Below, one piece after another: positions 11,323 through 23,879 of a DNA stretch of 64,000 nucleotides. Source of the DNA: Epinephelus fuscoguttatus. Lineage: Eukaryota > Chordata > Actinopteri > Perciformes > Serranidae. The translations under genes and the position numbers were made by a program. Each line of letters opens with the position of its first letter. The first letter of the stretch is position 1. The notes beneath the pieces are model-generated. The model worked only from the letters and a program-made list of their open reading frames with translations, was not told where the DNA came from and did no database searches. The stretch lies in contig NC_064769.1 of the NCBI RefSeq assembly GCF_011397635.1, positions 21,965,207-22,029,206 of the forward strand, in the 5' to 3' direction.

Positions 11323-13600
11323 CCTCCTTGGATGCAGGGAGCCCTTTCTTTCTTTCTTTCCCTCCATTTTCCTGCTGTCTATTTTGGTCAACTGGTGGCC
11401 CGTTCCCACAGTGCTGCTGTTCCCATGGTTATCGCCGCGGAGATAGCGAATGGGGGTTGGGGTGGTGGTGGTGGGCTTGACAGAGAGCGGGAGAGACAGC
11501 GTTGCTCTGTTCGAAGAGATAGGGGACTCTGTGGCTGTGGAGGAGGCGGGGGTGAGGTGGGGTGGATTTGGGGGGTGAATGAAGGGTATGGGGTTGAGAG
11601 AGTGTATGTGTGTGAGTGTGTGTGATGTGTAGCTCCCATGGACATCACAGGTGGCCCGTGAGGATTAAGCTATATCGGTTCTCATTAGATTTTTAATTGA
11701 ATTTGGTAGTAGGTGATATTCATATCTTCAATACCCTGATGATTATCAGTTAAATACAAATTATATGAATTTGGCATCCATCATATTCGATGTGGATGAT
11801 GCAGACTTGTGGATACTTTATTTTTAATATAAGGTCAATATCATCATGTCAACATGTGAGACTTCTTTCTAAGTGTAGATGCTACTTCCTGACATTGAGA
11901 GCTGAGGTGAGGTGCAGAAAGAGAGGTGGCAAAGGAGGTGGAGGGGAAGGGTAGGAGCCGAGACCTGGTAAGGGGGGGGTGGCGGCGAGGGCCAGCGAAA
12001 GGAGGGAGCAACGGAGGGAGGGGTGCGGGTGGGAGTGCGGGGCTCAGAAAGAGGGACGGATTCAGTTCCCACACTTCTAATTACTGTGTCACTGGAGACT
12101 GAAAGGGGACTGCCCCTGGCCCTAGGGAATTTGCTGGGGCCGGTCGCAGAGAGGGAGCAGCGGTGGAGGGAGGGAAGGAGAGAGAGGAGAGGAGAGGAGA
12201 GAAGGGGAGGGAAGGAATGGTGGAATTAAAGAGGGTGTATGACACAGGAACTCTCTCCATCGTCCTTTCTTTTGGTTTTACCTCACTGCATTCACGCTAG
12301 AGGTGAACCCCGTTACCGCGAGCCCCCTCTCTTCCCCTCCTCTGCCCTAATACCCCAACCTCTCACCTCCGACCCACTTCTCCTTAACCCTTCCTTACCC
12401 TCCTCCACCTCAGTTCTCTCTTTCTCTTCAGCCTTTGTTCACCATCTTGTACTGCTTCCTTTTTACCCCCACACCCCCTCTTCTTTTTCTTTACCTCCCC
12501 CTCTACCTCACTGCGTTTCTAATGCTGTGTTCCTCTCCTGTGTCTCCTGTTGACATGAACAAGACTCCCAGAGACACTTTGATGTAAGGTTGAACACACA
12601 CACACACACACACACACACTCTGATGTCTTATTCTGCATCATTATTGCCACTTAACCCCGAGCCCTTTTCCTCTTTTATTTGCCTTTATCTCACCCTCCC
12701 ATAGCCCGTCCACTCTGAGTTGTGTGTTTGTGTGTGTGTCCTGATAATGTATATGTGAGACAGACAGAGATGTGTGTGGGTGTGTCTGGTTGTGAAGGTT
12801 CACAAGCTCAACAGTGGTTTGAAGCAGTAATGATGTTACTATCTTGCTCAGCATCTCTCTCCATTGTCCCGTGGACCAGTTGGTCATTTGTGGTCTCATC
12901 TTAACACAGCTTACTGTCCTTGAGATAAACACACAGTGCATAGTTTTTCCTCTTACACCTATTTAGTGCTCAGCTGCGGTGCTGGGCCAGATTTAATGTG
13001 GTGGCTTTTAGTTGTAAATTTGTGAATCACCCGTTCTCACTGACCTCCTCAGTTCGTCTGCTGCACTAAAGGAGCCTGTTGGGAATTTCATGCTCACTTA
13101 AAACTCCTGATGGCCCATAATGAATTTAGGAAAGACATTTGCAGCTTGGAACAACTGGGCATTCTTTAAGATAGTAATCACCATGGTAATAGCATTTAAA
13201 AATGTGAGCATGGAAGTTCAGTTGATAAATATCAAAACTAAATAATGTTAGCTTAAAGATTATGAGCGGACAGAGCTCTTAGTCACTTCTCATGGTCTTC
13301 ATTCAGTGAATGGAGCGGTTTCAGTTCATCACATGAGCCAGAGGATGAATCTTTAGTCACAGGACAAGTGGTGGTCATACATGGAGGGGAAATCCTAACT
13401 GATATTCAAGGATGGTCTTCGGCTTTGCATGTGATTGGGCTCCTTGCTCTCTCTTTGGTAACTGTGATGTAAAACTCCCCCGCTGCTGGTTTAGTCCTAA
13501 GATGGGTAGAATATACAGTGGCTGCCGGATATAGTCCAAAAAGGGACACGGACAGTGGACACGCATGCACGTCTGTATTCACAGATGTGTTCACAAGCTT
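10300..13600. other. non-coding DNA with CA arrays and G-rich/purine-rich patches
   Basis: No gene is recognised. It contains CA arrays at 11286-11320 and 12594-12619, and G-runs able to form quadruplexes on the + strand at about 11452-11475 and 11540-11575. A purine-rich block (about 11880-12230) is followed by a pyrimidine-rich block (about 12320-12540). A single RBPJ-type TTCCCACA occurs at 11403-11410, too common a motif to interpret alone. Confidence 0.6.
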
Positions 13601-13614
13601 GTTGGTGTGTACAG

Positions 13615-14480
13615 TAGGAGTATAAATCACTAGTATCATCACAGTATGATATTATATTGGTTCTTTGGACCATGATACAATAGTCTGCCATGATACGATT
13701 TCGATTCAGTGCATTTCAGGAGCCTGCAACCGATATTAGATGATGCCCATTTAACACAATCTGTTAAAGAAGAAGCTGCTCCTCCTTTCTGTTTTGCCTT
13801 TGGCCGTAAAAGATTAAAACAACAGATAAAATAATGTAATTAATTGTAACTGGTTAAGTGCACTTAAGTTTAGCTTACACTGACTCTCCTAACACACATA
13901 AAACAGCATGTGGAAGAAGTTAGCCTTTAGGGTTTTTTGTCAGAAAGTCGTTTCTGGAAGAAATGTTTCCCTTTTAACCCAAACTGTGATCTTTTTCGTG
14001 AACTTCACGGCTATCCAGCTCAAATCCCTGAAGGCAAACTTCTCCCAACTGCCATAAAACAACAAGATCATTTCACAAAAGTATAAAATTCAGCTCATCA
14101 TTCAGCCTGCATGCGCATTTTTCAGCCCAACATTGTTGAAACAGAGCAGCTAAGTTGGCAGGGTGAGATGCCCGGTCAGGCAGGTTCGTCATGCTGCATA
14201 TTGAGTGTCGAGCAATATATCTCCTAACAGTTTAGTTTACATATGGCACGGGCTTTGTCTGCTGACCCGTATTTTCTCCAAAATCCTAAATACTTCCACG
14301 CTGCTGATTTATTCCAGAGTAAATAACTCTTTCCTCATCGTCTTTTCTTGGCTGCTTGCCATTATCTGCCTTGCGCTGTTTGACGGTGATGCAGAATTTC
14401 AAAATAAAGCCGTATCCTAAAAGATGATGATATGGATATGGATATATTGATCCAGGTTGATGGATCATTACATCCCTTGT
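13615..14480 (-). mobile_element. decayed hAT element, minus strand
   Basis: On the minus strand a segment starting at about 14480 begins GGGATGTAATGATCCATC and includes a broken BED-finger coding region (14160-14300). The left part, about 13650-13720 on the + strand, carries the ATACGAT-type sequence common near ends of such elements. The exact right terminus was not resolved, so the 13615 limit is approximate. Confidence 0.5.
14160..14300 (-). pseudogene. hAT transposase BED zinc-finger remnant
   Basis: Reading the minus strand from 14300, the translation gives AWKYLGFWRKYGSADKARA, then ICKLNC, then a stop. This matches the start of a BED finger (W-K-Y-F-G-F-W, a basic loop, then C-K-L-C), with an extra residue before the second cysteine and a stop where the domain should continue. 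It is clearly non-functional. The family assignment rests on the aromatic spacing and the CxxC-like site read by eye. Confidence 0.55.
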
Positions 14481-17400
14481 GTACAGTCCATACATACAGT
14501 TTATGTAGAGCCTCACAGAAATGGGCAGTCACATGGACCCTCACAGTCGGATGGATGCAGAAACTATAAACTGCGCTTCATACTGTGTGGGATGTTGTTG
14601 CTGTATTTGACATTATTAGGTAGAAGATGATGCAATTTTGCGACCACACAAAAGGATAAAGTTATCTCAGTTAAGTCAGGCTCAGAAACCAGGAGTTTTG
14701 GATGGATTTATACCTGATTCACCTCTCCCAAAAATTGGAGGAGAAATCTGTTCTGGGATCCTTTCAGATCCAGTCTTAAACTTCCCAAAATGCTTGCAGA
14801 CTCACTTGGTCTTTGATATTTGGGAGTAAAAATTCAGGTGATTACGATTATGATGTCATTCATCCTGAAGCAGCTGATGGTGTTAGCAAGCGGCAGTAAG
14901 CATTCTAGCTCTTGAGGCTAACACTAGCTAGCATACTGCTGTTGACAGATATTAAAACTAACAGTTGAAATCTCATCTCCATTTTTTGCTGAAGAAGACA
15001 ACCTGTGCTGACTGCGTCTCCTCAAACATTTTCTCATCCAGACTTGTTTAGTCCTCTGCTTTTGTCTTTTCTCACTGCAAAGCTCTGTTAACATTAGAGC
15101 AAGTCACACCATGTCAGTCTCTGTTATGTTTACATCTGTTTCCCCATGAGATTATGTGAGGTGATGCATTCATGCTCCCTCTGGCACGTTAATCCTAATA
15201 ATATCCTGTAGCTTGTGCTTGCGCGATTATTTTCAAATCTAGTGGTGTGTGCGTGTTTCAGATTAGAGAGGAGAACATCTGTGAAGTTTCTCCGTATGTG
15301 CGTGACGCAACCTGATTTAAAATTTTGAAACTCCTGTAGTGTGAGCCCGGCTTTAGGCTGCGCACTTACGTACTTCTCAGATTGCAACAAAATAAGAGAT
15401 CTTCTGCTTGGGATCCTGCTATGGTGCTGAGTAAATAAAAGACGTGAACAAATAAACCAGCCCACACCTGTCTGAATCTGTCCAGCAGTGCATGCCTCAA
15501 GCCACAAAATTAGCCAATTAAAGGGCCGGCTGGTATGTAAAGTAATTTCCTGGTACCCAACCCTGATGCCAACACCTTGTCTGTCAAAAGGGCACGTGAG
15601 AGAGTCGTTTCCTCTCATAGCTCTTCAGTAGAGAGCAGACCAGACCAGCAGTGGCAGCCACCGCTAACACCACTGTCAATATTTACAGTCCTGGATGAAT
15701 CACTCTGCATTACAATAACATTCCCTGCGTGCCTTTACATCAGGAAGAGATGAGAAAAAAAGAAAGTGAGAGAAGGGGTGAAGAGGGGGGCTGGAGGGTG
15801 AAATATGCGCCGGCAGCGATAAATGTTTAGCAAAGGAATCTGCTTGGGCTCTCCCATGACGGAGCTGTCTGTCTGTCTGTCTGTCTGTCTGTGTGCGCGC
15901 AGATGTAGTTCAGGTTGATGGATACAGGTTGAGTGGGTGGATTTTCAGTTTAACGTGTGTGTGGGTGTAGTGACAGTTTGAGAACTGTTTGCGCATGTCG
16001 AGGAAAAATGTGGATGTCGTAATCATATCAGGTTGAAAGGGTGCAGTGAATGCATGGGAAGAATCAGCGTATTTAGACACTTACAGTGTGTGAGCGTGTG
16101 TAAATGTCACACCGCATAGGTGGGGAAAACATTTGCACCAGGTCTGCCTTAAGACAAATGTTAACTGACAGTTGCATGGATGTTTTATCTTGGAGAGAGC
16201 CAGTTGTCTTTATTGCACATATGACAGCAGCACAAAGCCCACCGTTTGTCTCCTCAACAATTGTTTTTTCCAAACGAAAACAGGGAGAGAAGGATCCCAG
16301 GGTTCCCCCAACCAAATGCAGCTGAGCATGTGGAGTTTTCCCTCAGTTTAACCTTTTCAGTAGGTTGTGAGAACAATTTAGAGTACTGTTTTGCTTCATG
16401 TGTGAATCTCCAAGCAAGGATTATTTTTGATTTCTCAGGTCAAACCAGAATGTGGTTAAAGGGAACTTCTTTTCTCAGTTTTAACACTTGAATTTGCTGT
16501 CACAATAAAGAGGCTAAAGCTGCTTTACCACCCACACTTTTCGTATAGTACCATTAGAACCGGTATGTAACCTGTATGGACATGTACCTAAACCCTAGAT
16601 CTGTTTGCCGCTGTATGGCATAGATGGTGCAATTTAATGTAGAGGGTTGCCACCAGATAGTAATAGCCACGTCACTGCTGTTTCTTTGACTTCTGTAACT
16701 TCATATAATTTCTCATGTAGGGTTTCTTTAAATTACAGGTCTACCACTTTGGCGTTTACTATCCACATTCCAAGCTATATTACCATCTAGTACAGCTTTT
16801 TGCGATTAGAGTCCTTATACCCCTTTGTCATGTACATGGCTCCGCAGTAGACAAGTATGCCTTTCTGTTTTGTGTTTTTCTGTTTTGTTTTGTTTTTTGT
16901 TTGTCACGTGGCAAGTTCAGCGTCACACACAGGCTGGGAATCAGGTTAGTAAACAATAGAAAGCAGCATGGACGCCAGTGAAAATGTTGCAGTGGTTACT
17001 TTTTTTTTTTAATATCTGTTACTTACTTAGTCTCTCTTTCAAACTCAGTGCCAACTAAACTCTGAACAATGTTCAAGGGCTGTTTGGGTGGAGACGGACG
17101 TTTTTTGTGGCAGCTGGTCAAAAATTTGCCCGACTACTGCAGTCATTTGTCCTGGGAGGGAATGCCAATTGCAGACTTTCCCATTAAATACAAAATATAG
17201 ATGTAAGTGGACATAAGTGTTTATTTTTTTGTCTCGTGGTGAAGGGGCTGTAGTGATGTTAATAAATGTGTATAATTAGTTTGTTGGCATTCAAAAAGCT
17301 ACAGCTTCCATGAAAAAAAAATCAGAGTAACACATATGATACATGATCTTAAAGTCTTTGTTCCTCAGCAATCATTTCTACCACCAGCATCCTTCCAACA

Positions 17401-17497
17401 TCTATAAAGCTGCAGTCTCTGCTTTCTAAAAATGCTCACCTTTTCTTTTTTACACCTCTAGGATCTGGAAAGAGATCCAGGATCGTTTCAAGTGATT
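14481..17497. other. non-coding DNA
   Basis: No gene is recognised. A CTGT tetranucleotide array lies at 15864-15892. The longest frame (15130-15618, minus, 162 codons) has no domain I can recognise and no splice context. The rest is ordinary AT-rich sequence. Confidence 0.55.
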
Positions 17498-17697
17498 AGG
17501 GCTGCAAATAACGATTATTGTTATAATCAAAATATCTGCTGTTTACATTCTCGACTAACTAATCAATCATTACATCTAAAAACATTACATCTAAAAACAG
17601 CCGATAAACACAGCTGAGGAGCGACTGTATATTTAGCAAACGTTTTTGCTTCATAAATAACTGAAAAAATTAATCGATAAGTCAAGTAGCTGCAGAT
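17498..17697. mobile_element. short hAT-type MITE
   Basis: It starts AGGGCTGCAAATAACGATTA (17498-17517) and ends with TTAATCGATAAGTCAAGTAG and TGCAG. This matches in outline the common fish element whose ends are AGGGCTGCAACTAACGATT and its inverse. Internal sequence is deleted compared with the fuller copy at 19291-19935. Confidence 0.65.
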
Positions 17698-19290
17698 TCA
17701 TTTTCTAATTGTCTAACCTTTGGCCGATGCTCTGTCTGAAGCACAGAGCATTTCATAGTTGTGACCCAACCCAACACTGACATGCGAATTAACTGCTACA
17801 ATTGAAAAGCACAGTAGGGCAAGTGTTGAATGTCATGTGCCACCTATCACATTGCCCCTCCGACTTAGACTGTTTAGTCTGGCTGTTTTAATTTCAACCC
17901 ATAATCCAGAAAAAGCAACACATCAATAGTGGCTGGCCGGTGGTTTAATCCATCTTTTTATGTTTTTGAGATGAGCTGTTTTATCCCTCTTCAAAACCCA
18001 CTGCCCATTGAGCAGCATTGTCAACGGACCTTTTCATTACGCTGTTTTCCTCAGCTGTTTGGCTCAGACCGGCCCCAGCTATCTGGCGTCTGAAGAGAGA
18101 GAAAAAAAGAGTACTTGGGGATGGAGAGAAAGAAAGAGGTTAGAGGTGAGAGACAACTAGAGAGAAGGAGAGAGGGAGATTGAAGGGAACACTGGAAGGG
18201 GGTAGATGGAGCTTCAAGCAAGACGTAGAACAAGAGAGAAGACATAGGTTCAGTTGGAGAGATGCAGAGATAGAGGTTGAGGTTGAAGGTTGAGTGGGTA
18301 AAAAACAGAATGAACTGACTGTGCCAAGCCAAAGGAAAGCATTAGTGCTATTTGTGTGACGGCTAGACTGTTATCTGCTAGACTCTAGACTATTATCTTC
18401 TTCATTACCCCTTTTAGTGAGCTCCAATAGAGACGGACTAAGGGAGGGAAGAAAAGGCAGAAATGTTGAGGCCAAGTGGAGGGTGAGAAAACAGTCGAAA
18501 GTGGAAAACAAAGTTGACAAGAGAAAGAAAAAAGGGATTGAGCAAGAGTTAAACAGACAGAGGGAGCGGGACTAAACCAGCACTGCATAAAATTAGAAAA
18601 GTTTCTCTGCATATTCTGTGGCTCATCTTGTGTTGCTACTGATGTCTTATTAAAACTTCAAATGTATATAATATTAATGTTATGACAAGAATGAAACAGT
18701 CAGTGTAATACATTTTACATGTAATGTCACCTACCATAACCTAATGTAGTAACTAATATCTTGAGGGTTTCAAAGTTGTTGTTTTTTTTTTTTTTATTAG
18801 TTGCCAGATTAGCCAAGACAGTCAGAAGTCAACTTGGCCAAAGTCAATTTTTACTTACAAATTGTTTGATCAGTTGTCAAATAACAACTCAAACTTGAAG
18901 CAAACAGCGTGATACATGATTGGAGTTTTGCCACCATCCTCTAACAACACTCAACTAAACTCCTAAATGCTTGCTTGCGCTTCAGCTCATAAACTTTGTC
19001 TGTATCAACACCTTTTTCTTTCAAGTGCCCCATCAGTGATGCCCATATATAACTCTGAATGGAGATGACACGGAAGCGAGATGGCACACTATTTAGCTAC
19101 TTCAATTATCAGCTCCAGAAAAAACTCTGGGGTTTTTTGGGGGTTTTTTTTGTTTTTTTCCCACTCGCTCGCTCAGGCAATTGCATTGCTGGATTTCCTA
19201 GCCGGATGTGGCATTTTACTTGGCCAGGGCAATCGGGCAACCCTTATTGTTGAGCCCAGTCATGTTAACATTTAGGGGTTTTTAGCAGTG
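17698..19290. other. non-coding DNA with purine-rich block
   Basis: No gene is recognised. Bases about 18085-18260 and 18430-18560 are purine-rich on the + strand, opening low-complexity minus-strand frames (Ser/Leu/Phe-rich) that are not genes. A T homopolymer lies at about 18780-18797. Confidence 0.6.
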
Positions 19291-19935
19291 GAACTGCAGC
19301 TAACAATTATTTTCATCTATCAATCTGACAATTATTTTCTCAATATATCGTTTAATTCTTTGGTCTCTAAAATCTCAGTAAATTGTAGAAAAATGTCAAT
19401 CGGGGTCTTCCAAAAGCCCAAGATGACATCCTCATATGTTTTATTTTGTCCACAACCCAAATGTATTCAGTTTACTGTCATAGAGGAGTTAAGAAACCAG
19501 AAAATATTAAGATAAAATAAGCTTCAATCTGGGAATTTTGACTTTTCTCTCCTGAGGCCTTGATGTAGGAGAACTGCAGGGGCTGACAGGAAAACATAAA
19601 TGGCCTTATCTAGAGCCAGTGTTTGGTTTGTCCTTTCTGAGCTACGGTATAAACAACATGGTGGACTCCGAGGGACAGGACCCACTTCATATGTAGCTAT
19701 AAACAGCTCACTCTAAGGTATCTAAAACACAACGATTCTTTCAGGTGGTTATACACGAATAAAAACATTGTTATGAATTACATAATTTAATTACCTAACA
19801 TTTCTGCCAATATAATTTCCTAAATCATACACACTGGACCATTAAAATAACTGCTTTAACAGATTAATCGATTGTCAAATTAGTTGAGGATTGATTTAAT
19901 AGTTGACAACTAATTGATTAAAAGTTGCAGCTCTA
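19291..19935 (+). mobile_element. hAT-type MITE split by a nested repeat
   Basis: The left end is GAACTGCAGCTAACAATTAT (19291-19310) and the right end AGTTGCAGCTCTA (19923-19935). Both arms carry the TTAATCGATT/ATTGATT blocks typical of this fish family, and the left arm includes its recognisable CCCAAGATGACATCCTCA segment. Between about 19553 and 19845 the family sequence is interrupted by another repeat (see 19585-19790). Confidence 0.75.
19585..19790 (+). repeat. interspersed repeat nested in the hAT MITE; copy at 57735-57885
   Basis: The core block TCTAGAGCCAGTGTTTGGTT recurs in inverse orientation at 57735-57885 as TCTAGAGTCAGTGTTTGGTT. Both copies continue into a block like AAACAGCTCACTCTAAGGTA (TAAAAACAGCTCATTCTGAG in the other copy). 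Non-coding, class unknown. Confidence 0.7.
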
Positions 19936-22120
19936 TTTAAAAGTTTTATTTAAAATTAAACTAAAAACAGGGTTGCCAATGGATACTTAAAATGTCTTTA
20001 AAAAAGGCCTTAAGTGGTATTAAAATGTCTTAAATCAATCTCTTTTTAAGTAATTAATGTAGCTACATGTTTTTTTGTTTTTGTTTCTTTCTTTTTTTTT
20101 TTACTTCAGCCTAAATTTCAGTCTTAGTGGCAATGAAAAAGTCTTTACAAGTTGTAAATCTAATTTGCTTTAAACTGTAGGAACCCTGAAAAGAGGTAAC
20201 TAAGTCAACTACGTGTACTGTAAAAAAGGACAAAATAAAATAGCTTTGATAAACATGTGTGTCTTGAGTGTCCAAAAAAGCCTTAACACAACCACTTCAA
20301 TGACTATCAGTCAGTAAATGTTGCATTTCATACATTTAGGACATGAGTTATTTGAGTGGGTAAACATGAACAGATTTCTGATAGATTTCTTTTAGAATAT
20401 AAAGTGAAAGAAATATATTTTCACTGCAAACCTGCTTGTTCAAAGAGACAACTCAAAAACTAAAACAGCTTAAGGAATTTATTCTTGGACGTTATTGCCA
20501 ATAAGATGTTTGCGGATGGAGTCACAGCCCCTCAACCCTCAGAGAATTGACTGAGTAGAGCACAAGGAGCACTTGAGCCGTGTTGAAATAATAAAACAAC
20601 TTGACATAGAAACCACAGCACATCTGTCTTGGGTGAAAAGGTCACTGGATTTGTAATATGGTCTTTCTGCATGCTAATTTCCATATTTCTCACATGCACA
20701 GTGTGTATGCACAATATAAAATGAACAGCAAGCTTGCAGTCATATTGGATGCATCCCTGGGAAAATGAAGAAGGAAACAGTGTGACTTGCAGGTGAAATG
20801 AGTGGGTGAAACGTGAGTCAGGGAAGGGTGTGCGTGTGTGACAGAGTTGCATGCAAGTTTTTACATCTTCTGCATGCCTGCTAAGTATGTGCAAGTGTAT
20901 GTTTGTACATGTGTGTGAGTGAAGTGAGTCAGAGGAAGGTGTGTGTGATGTCAAGCCCAGACAGGCTCTGCTGTGGTCCAAGTTCAGGTTGCTGTCAGGT
21001 GGTAATGGTTAGTTAACAGAGCTGGTAATTACCTCAGACTGTCGGGCTGAGACACTGGCCAGATACCCTCAGGATACTGTGGGAAAGTACATTTAGTAGG
21101 TCACCGCTGTATTTCCCTCGTGCTCAGGCTGCAGCAGAAGAGTGACCGCTTCTCCAGGTGTTTAGATACAGTATATACAGGAAGAATTTATTTTAAAATG
21201 GTGTACCAAACTACTTAAAAAAACTGACAAATATCTATTTTATATTGCTGTGAGAACATCAACAAACTTCCCCTTCAAACAACTGAATTTATTCAAGTTT
21301 CTTGCCAAAAACTAAATTTTACAAGATTACATTTGAACACATGTAAACGTTATATTTTACCTTCGTCCTATACTCATTTTTACTGAATAGAGATAGAATG
21401 CATCATAATGTAACTCTACACAACCTACGTTTGCTGTTAGGTTGAGCCACTAACTAGCTCTTCTCCTGCCGATTTCATCACAGATTTGTTGTTCACAATG
21501 TAGAATTATTACACACCCTGTTATTTCTACAATGGATAAACAATAGGGTGTGTCTCCTGAAGCATCAATGGTGAGTTCACTGTGTCCTTTTGTCCCGAAG
21601 GCATTCCAGGGAACATCTCTAATAGTCCCAGAAACATTTTCTATTGTCCCTGTGATGACGGTATGATGTTTGTTTTGAGGTCTGCTGTTTACCTTGTGCA
21701 AAATTTATGTGACACAGCAGACAAACATCGGCCACTGCCATTGGTAAAGCAATTACATTTGTCGAGAAGCCAGTGACAGTCAACAAGGCAAATATCAATC
21801 AATACCAATGTTTGGCCGTAAACCCAGAGATTTATTTTTTGATTTTTTTTTTTTTTTTGATTTTTTTTTTTTTTTTTTGTGAAATCCCGACTCTTACTTT
21901 ACATTTGTTTTTTTTCACCCACGTTTTGAGTAAATTTAAATCAACAATATGGCCATACAGCCCATGTGAATTACTAAATTATTTATCCATTAATGCTCAT
22001 CTTATCATTCACCATGAGAAGAGTGGTTGCAATTCTGATGGTGTTTTGTAGCAAATATAAGAAATAAAAACAATGTTTTCTGCCTTTAGCTTGTTGGCAG
22101 CATAAACAACAGTAGAGCAC
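19936..22120. other. non-coding DNA; old repeat debris and T-rich run
   Basis: Bases about 19975-20210 contain repeated TCTTTAAA/TCTTAAA-type phrases that look like a decayed interspersed repeat. A T-rich homopolymer tract occupies about 21834-21880. No gene is recognised; open frames are short and featureless. Confidence 0.5.
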
Positions 22121-22806
22121 TAGGGCTGTCGTCTACCAAAGAAAATAAATCTTGATTCACTAAAATTCTAACTACTCTTTAACCATTCGATTGGTTGACG
22201 GAGGGAAAATATCTGCGTGTAATCTCTGGATTAACTAAAATGTTTGCAGTGCATTGAGTGCACTCTGCCTGTAGCGCTATTCAGAGCTCGGAATTAACAC
22301 TTGCCTGGGGCAGGTAAATTCTGTTAGGACAAGTGGAATATCTCATACAGTTGTCTGATCGTAAGTTAAAAAATAAATGTGATGTCTAATGTAAGGTTAT
22401 CTGAAAATAAACTGCGTATCGTAACCCTGAAACTGAGCTTTTCCAGCTGAGCTGCGTGCACAAGTCTGTCTCATGAGTCTGAGAAATATCTGACATACTG
22501 GACACAAAAGAGGATAGCTTTGGGGTTGACAATGTCGTATACAACATAATGTTACTAACATTAAATATCTATGGAACGCTGCATTTGTAATCCAACTTTA
22601 AATTGTGGGGTCTTTTCGGAGAGATTGTAAAACCGTCGCATACATGTACAAGTGATGAACAACAAGCACCACCATTTTCAGCTGCACAAAAAAACGCTTT
22701 GATGGACACATGCCCTTATGAAAGTAACACCAAGGTTGTCCGACCAATTAGAATTTGGTCAGACATGAGGATATCGACCAACCGACCAGAAGGCGTCAGC
22801 CCAATA
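22121..22806. mobile_element. hAT-type element with AGGGCTGTCGTC ends
   Basis: The left end is TAGGGCTGTCGTCTACCAAA (22121-22140). The right end runs through ACCGACCAGAAGGCGTCAGC to CC (to about 22804), whose inverse begins GGGCTGACGCC. A GACCAATTAGAATTTGGTC palindrome-like block near 22741-22759 is typical of this fish family. It has no intact transposase. Confidence 0.6.
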
Positions 22807-23843
22807 GAGCACAATATTTTAGTCCTTGTTTAAAACCACAAGATTGCCTCTATTTTAAATCAACATATCTGTGTCTGCCAGTAAGTGTTTCATCAGTTAA
22901 GAGAATTTCGTGACTCACTCTCACCTCTCGGGTCACCAGTATTACACTGCAGACTGACAACTGGTAGTCAGGCTTCGTTCTCCACTCAAAGATAACTTGA
23001 TTTAATGATTAACACGGAAATGATGTCAGCTTTTTTAGTGGAAGAGTGCTAAATGAAGCAAGATGTTTCCACTCCTTTCCACACTTTCTTCTTCCTTGTG
23101 CACAGCCAAAGAAAATTAGAGCGGGTCACTTTTCCACAGTTTGCATCCGTCAGTAAAAAATCCTTGTGTGAGATTGTCGATCGCTGTTGGAAGGTGTCCA
23201 AATCACCTAACATGACCCGAGGACTGTGTGGGAAAGCAGTGAAAAAAGGTCAGTGCTTTCACCTCTCCTTACTCATCATTTTTACAGTAGTGTGAGGCTG
23301 CTTTTTCCAGTTCAGTGTGCCATCCCAATTATAATGGGCCAACATCATTTCATAGTGGCAAGAAAGTTTTATATCTGCCCAACAGAATGACAGGGAACTG
23401 AATATGGCAGAATTTCCCAGACATGGGATGATGGGAGCAAACAATGAATCTCTGGTGTTGTATGTTTTAATTTTCTTTCCTTGGAAGGAATACTATGCAG
23501 TTTCTAGAGAAATCTGTCCTTTTCTTAGGTACTGTGTATATGTTTTAGACCACAGCAACACCAGGCAGTGGAATTAAGTATTTTTAACCTTAGCTTGGAC
23601 TCTGAAGACACATTAAGAAGGAAAAGACAACATTTTCAAAGGGAAACGTTGGTGCGGTTCTTCCTCCCCTCTCGCTCTTCTTCTCTCCAGTTCCCACGCT
23701 GCCCCTTACCTGACTTACCACAATTTGAATCAAATCACCAGGGCCCGATTGGCTGCTCTGACCATGTGACCTACATCGGCCCTAAAAGCACCGCCTTTTG
23801 AGATTGGTCTAGGATTTTCCCATGGGAGCTGCCTACAGAGCTA

Positions 23844-23879
<36 letters not shown>

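Noticed and set aside
11403..11410. Isolated RBPJ-type site TTCCCACA in the left half of the window
   Set aside because: A single 8-mer is expected many times by chance in 64 kb and has no paired site or nearby gene.
23106..23248. Exon-like segment with CACAG acceptor, 47 open codons and AAG|GTCAGT donor upstream of exd3
   Set aside because: It ends in phase 1, while the exd3 exon at 27058 needs a phase 0 partner. The peptide has no convincing match to EXD3, and no exonuclease-domain exons lie between it and 27058.
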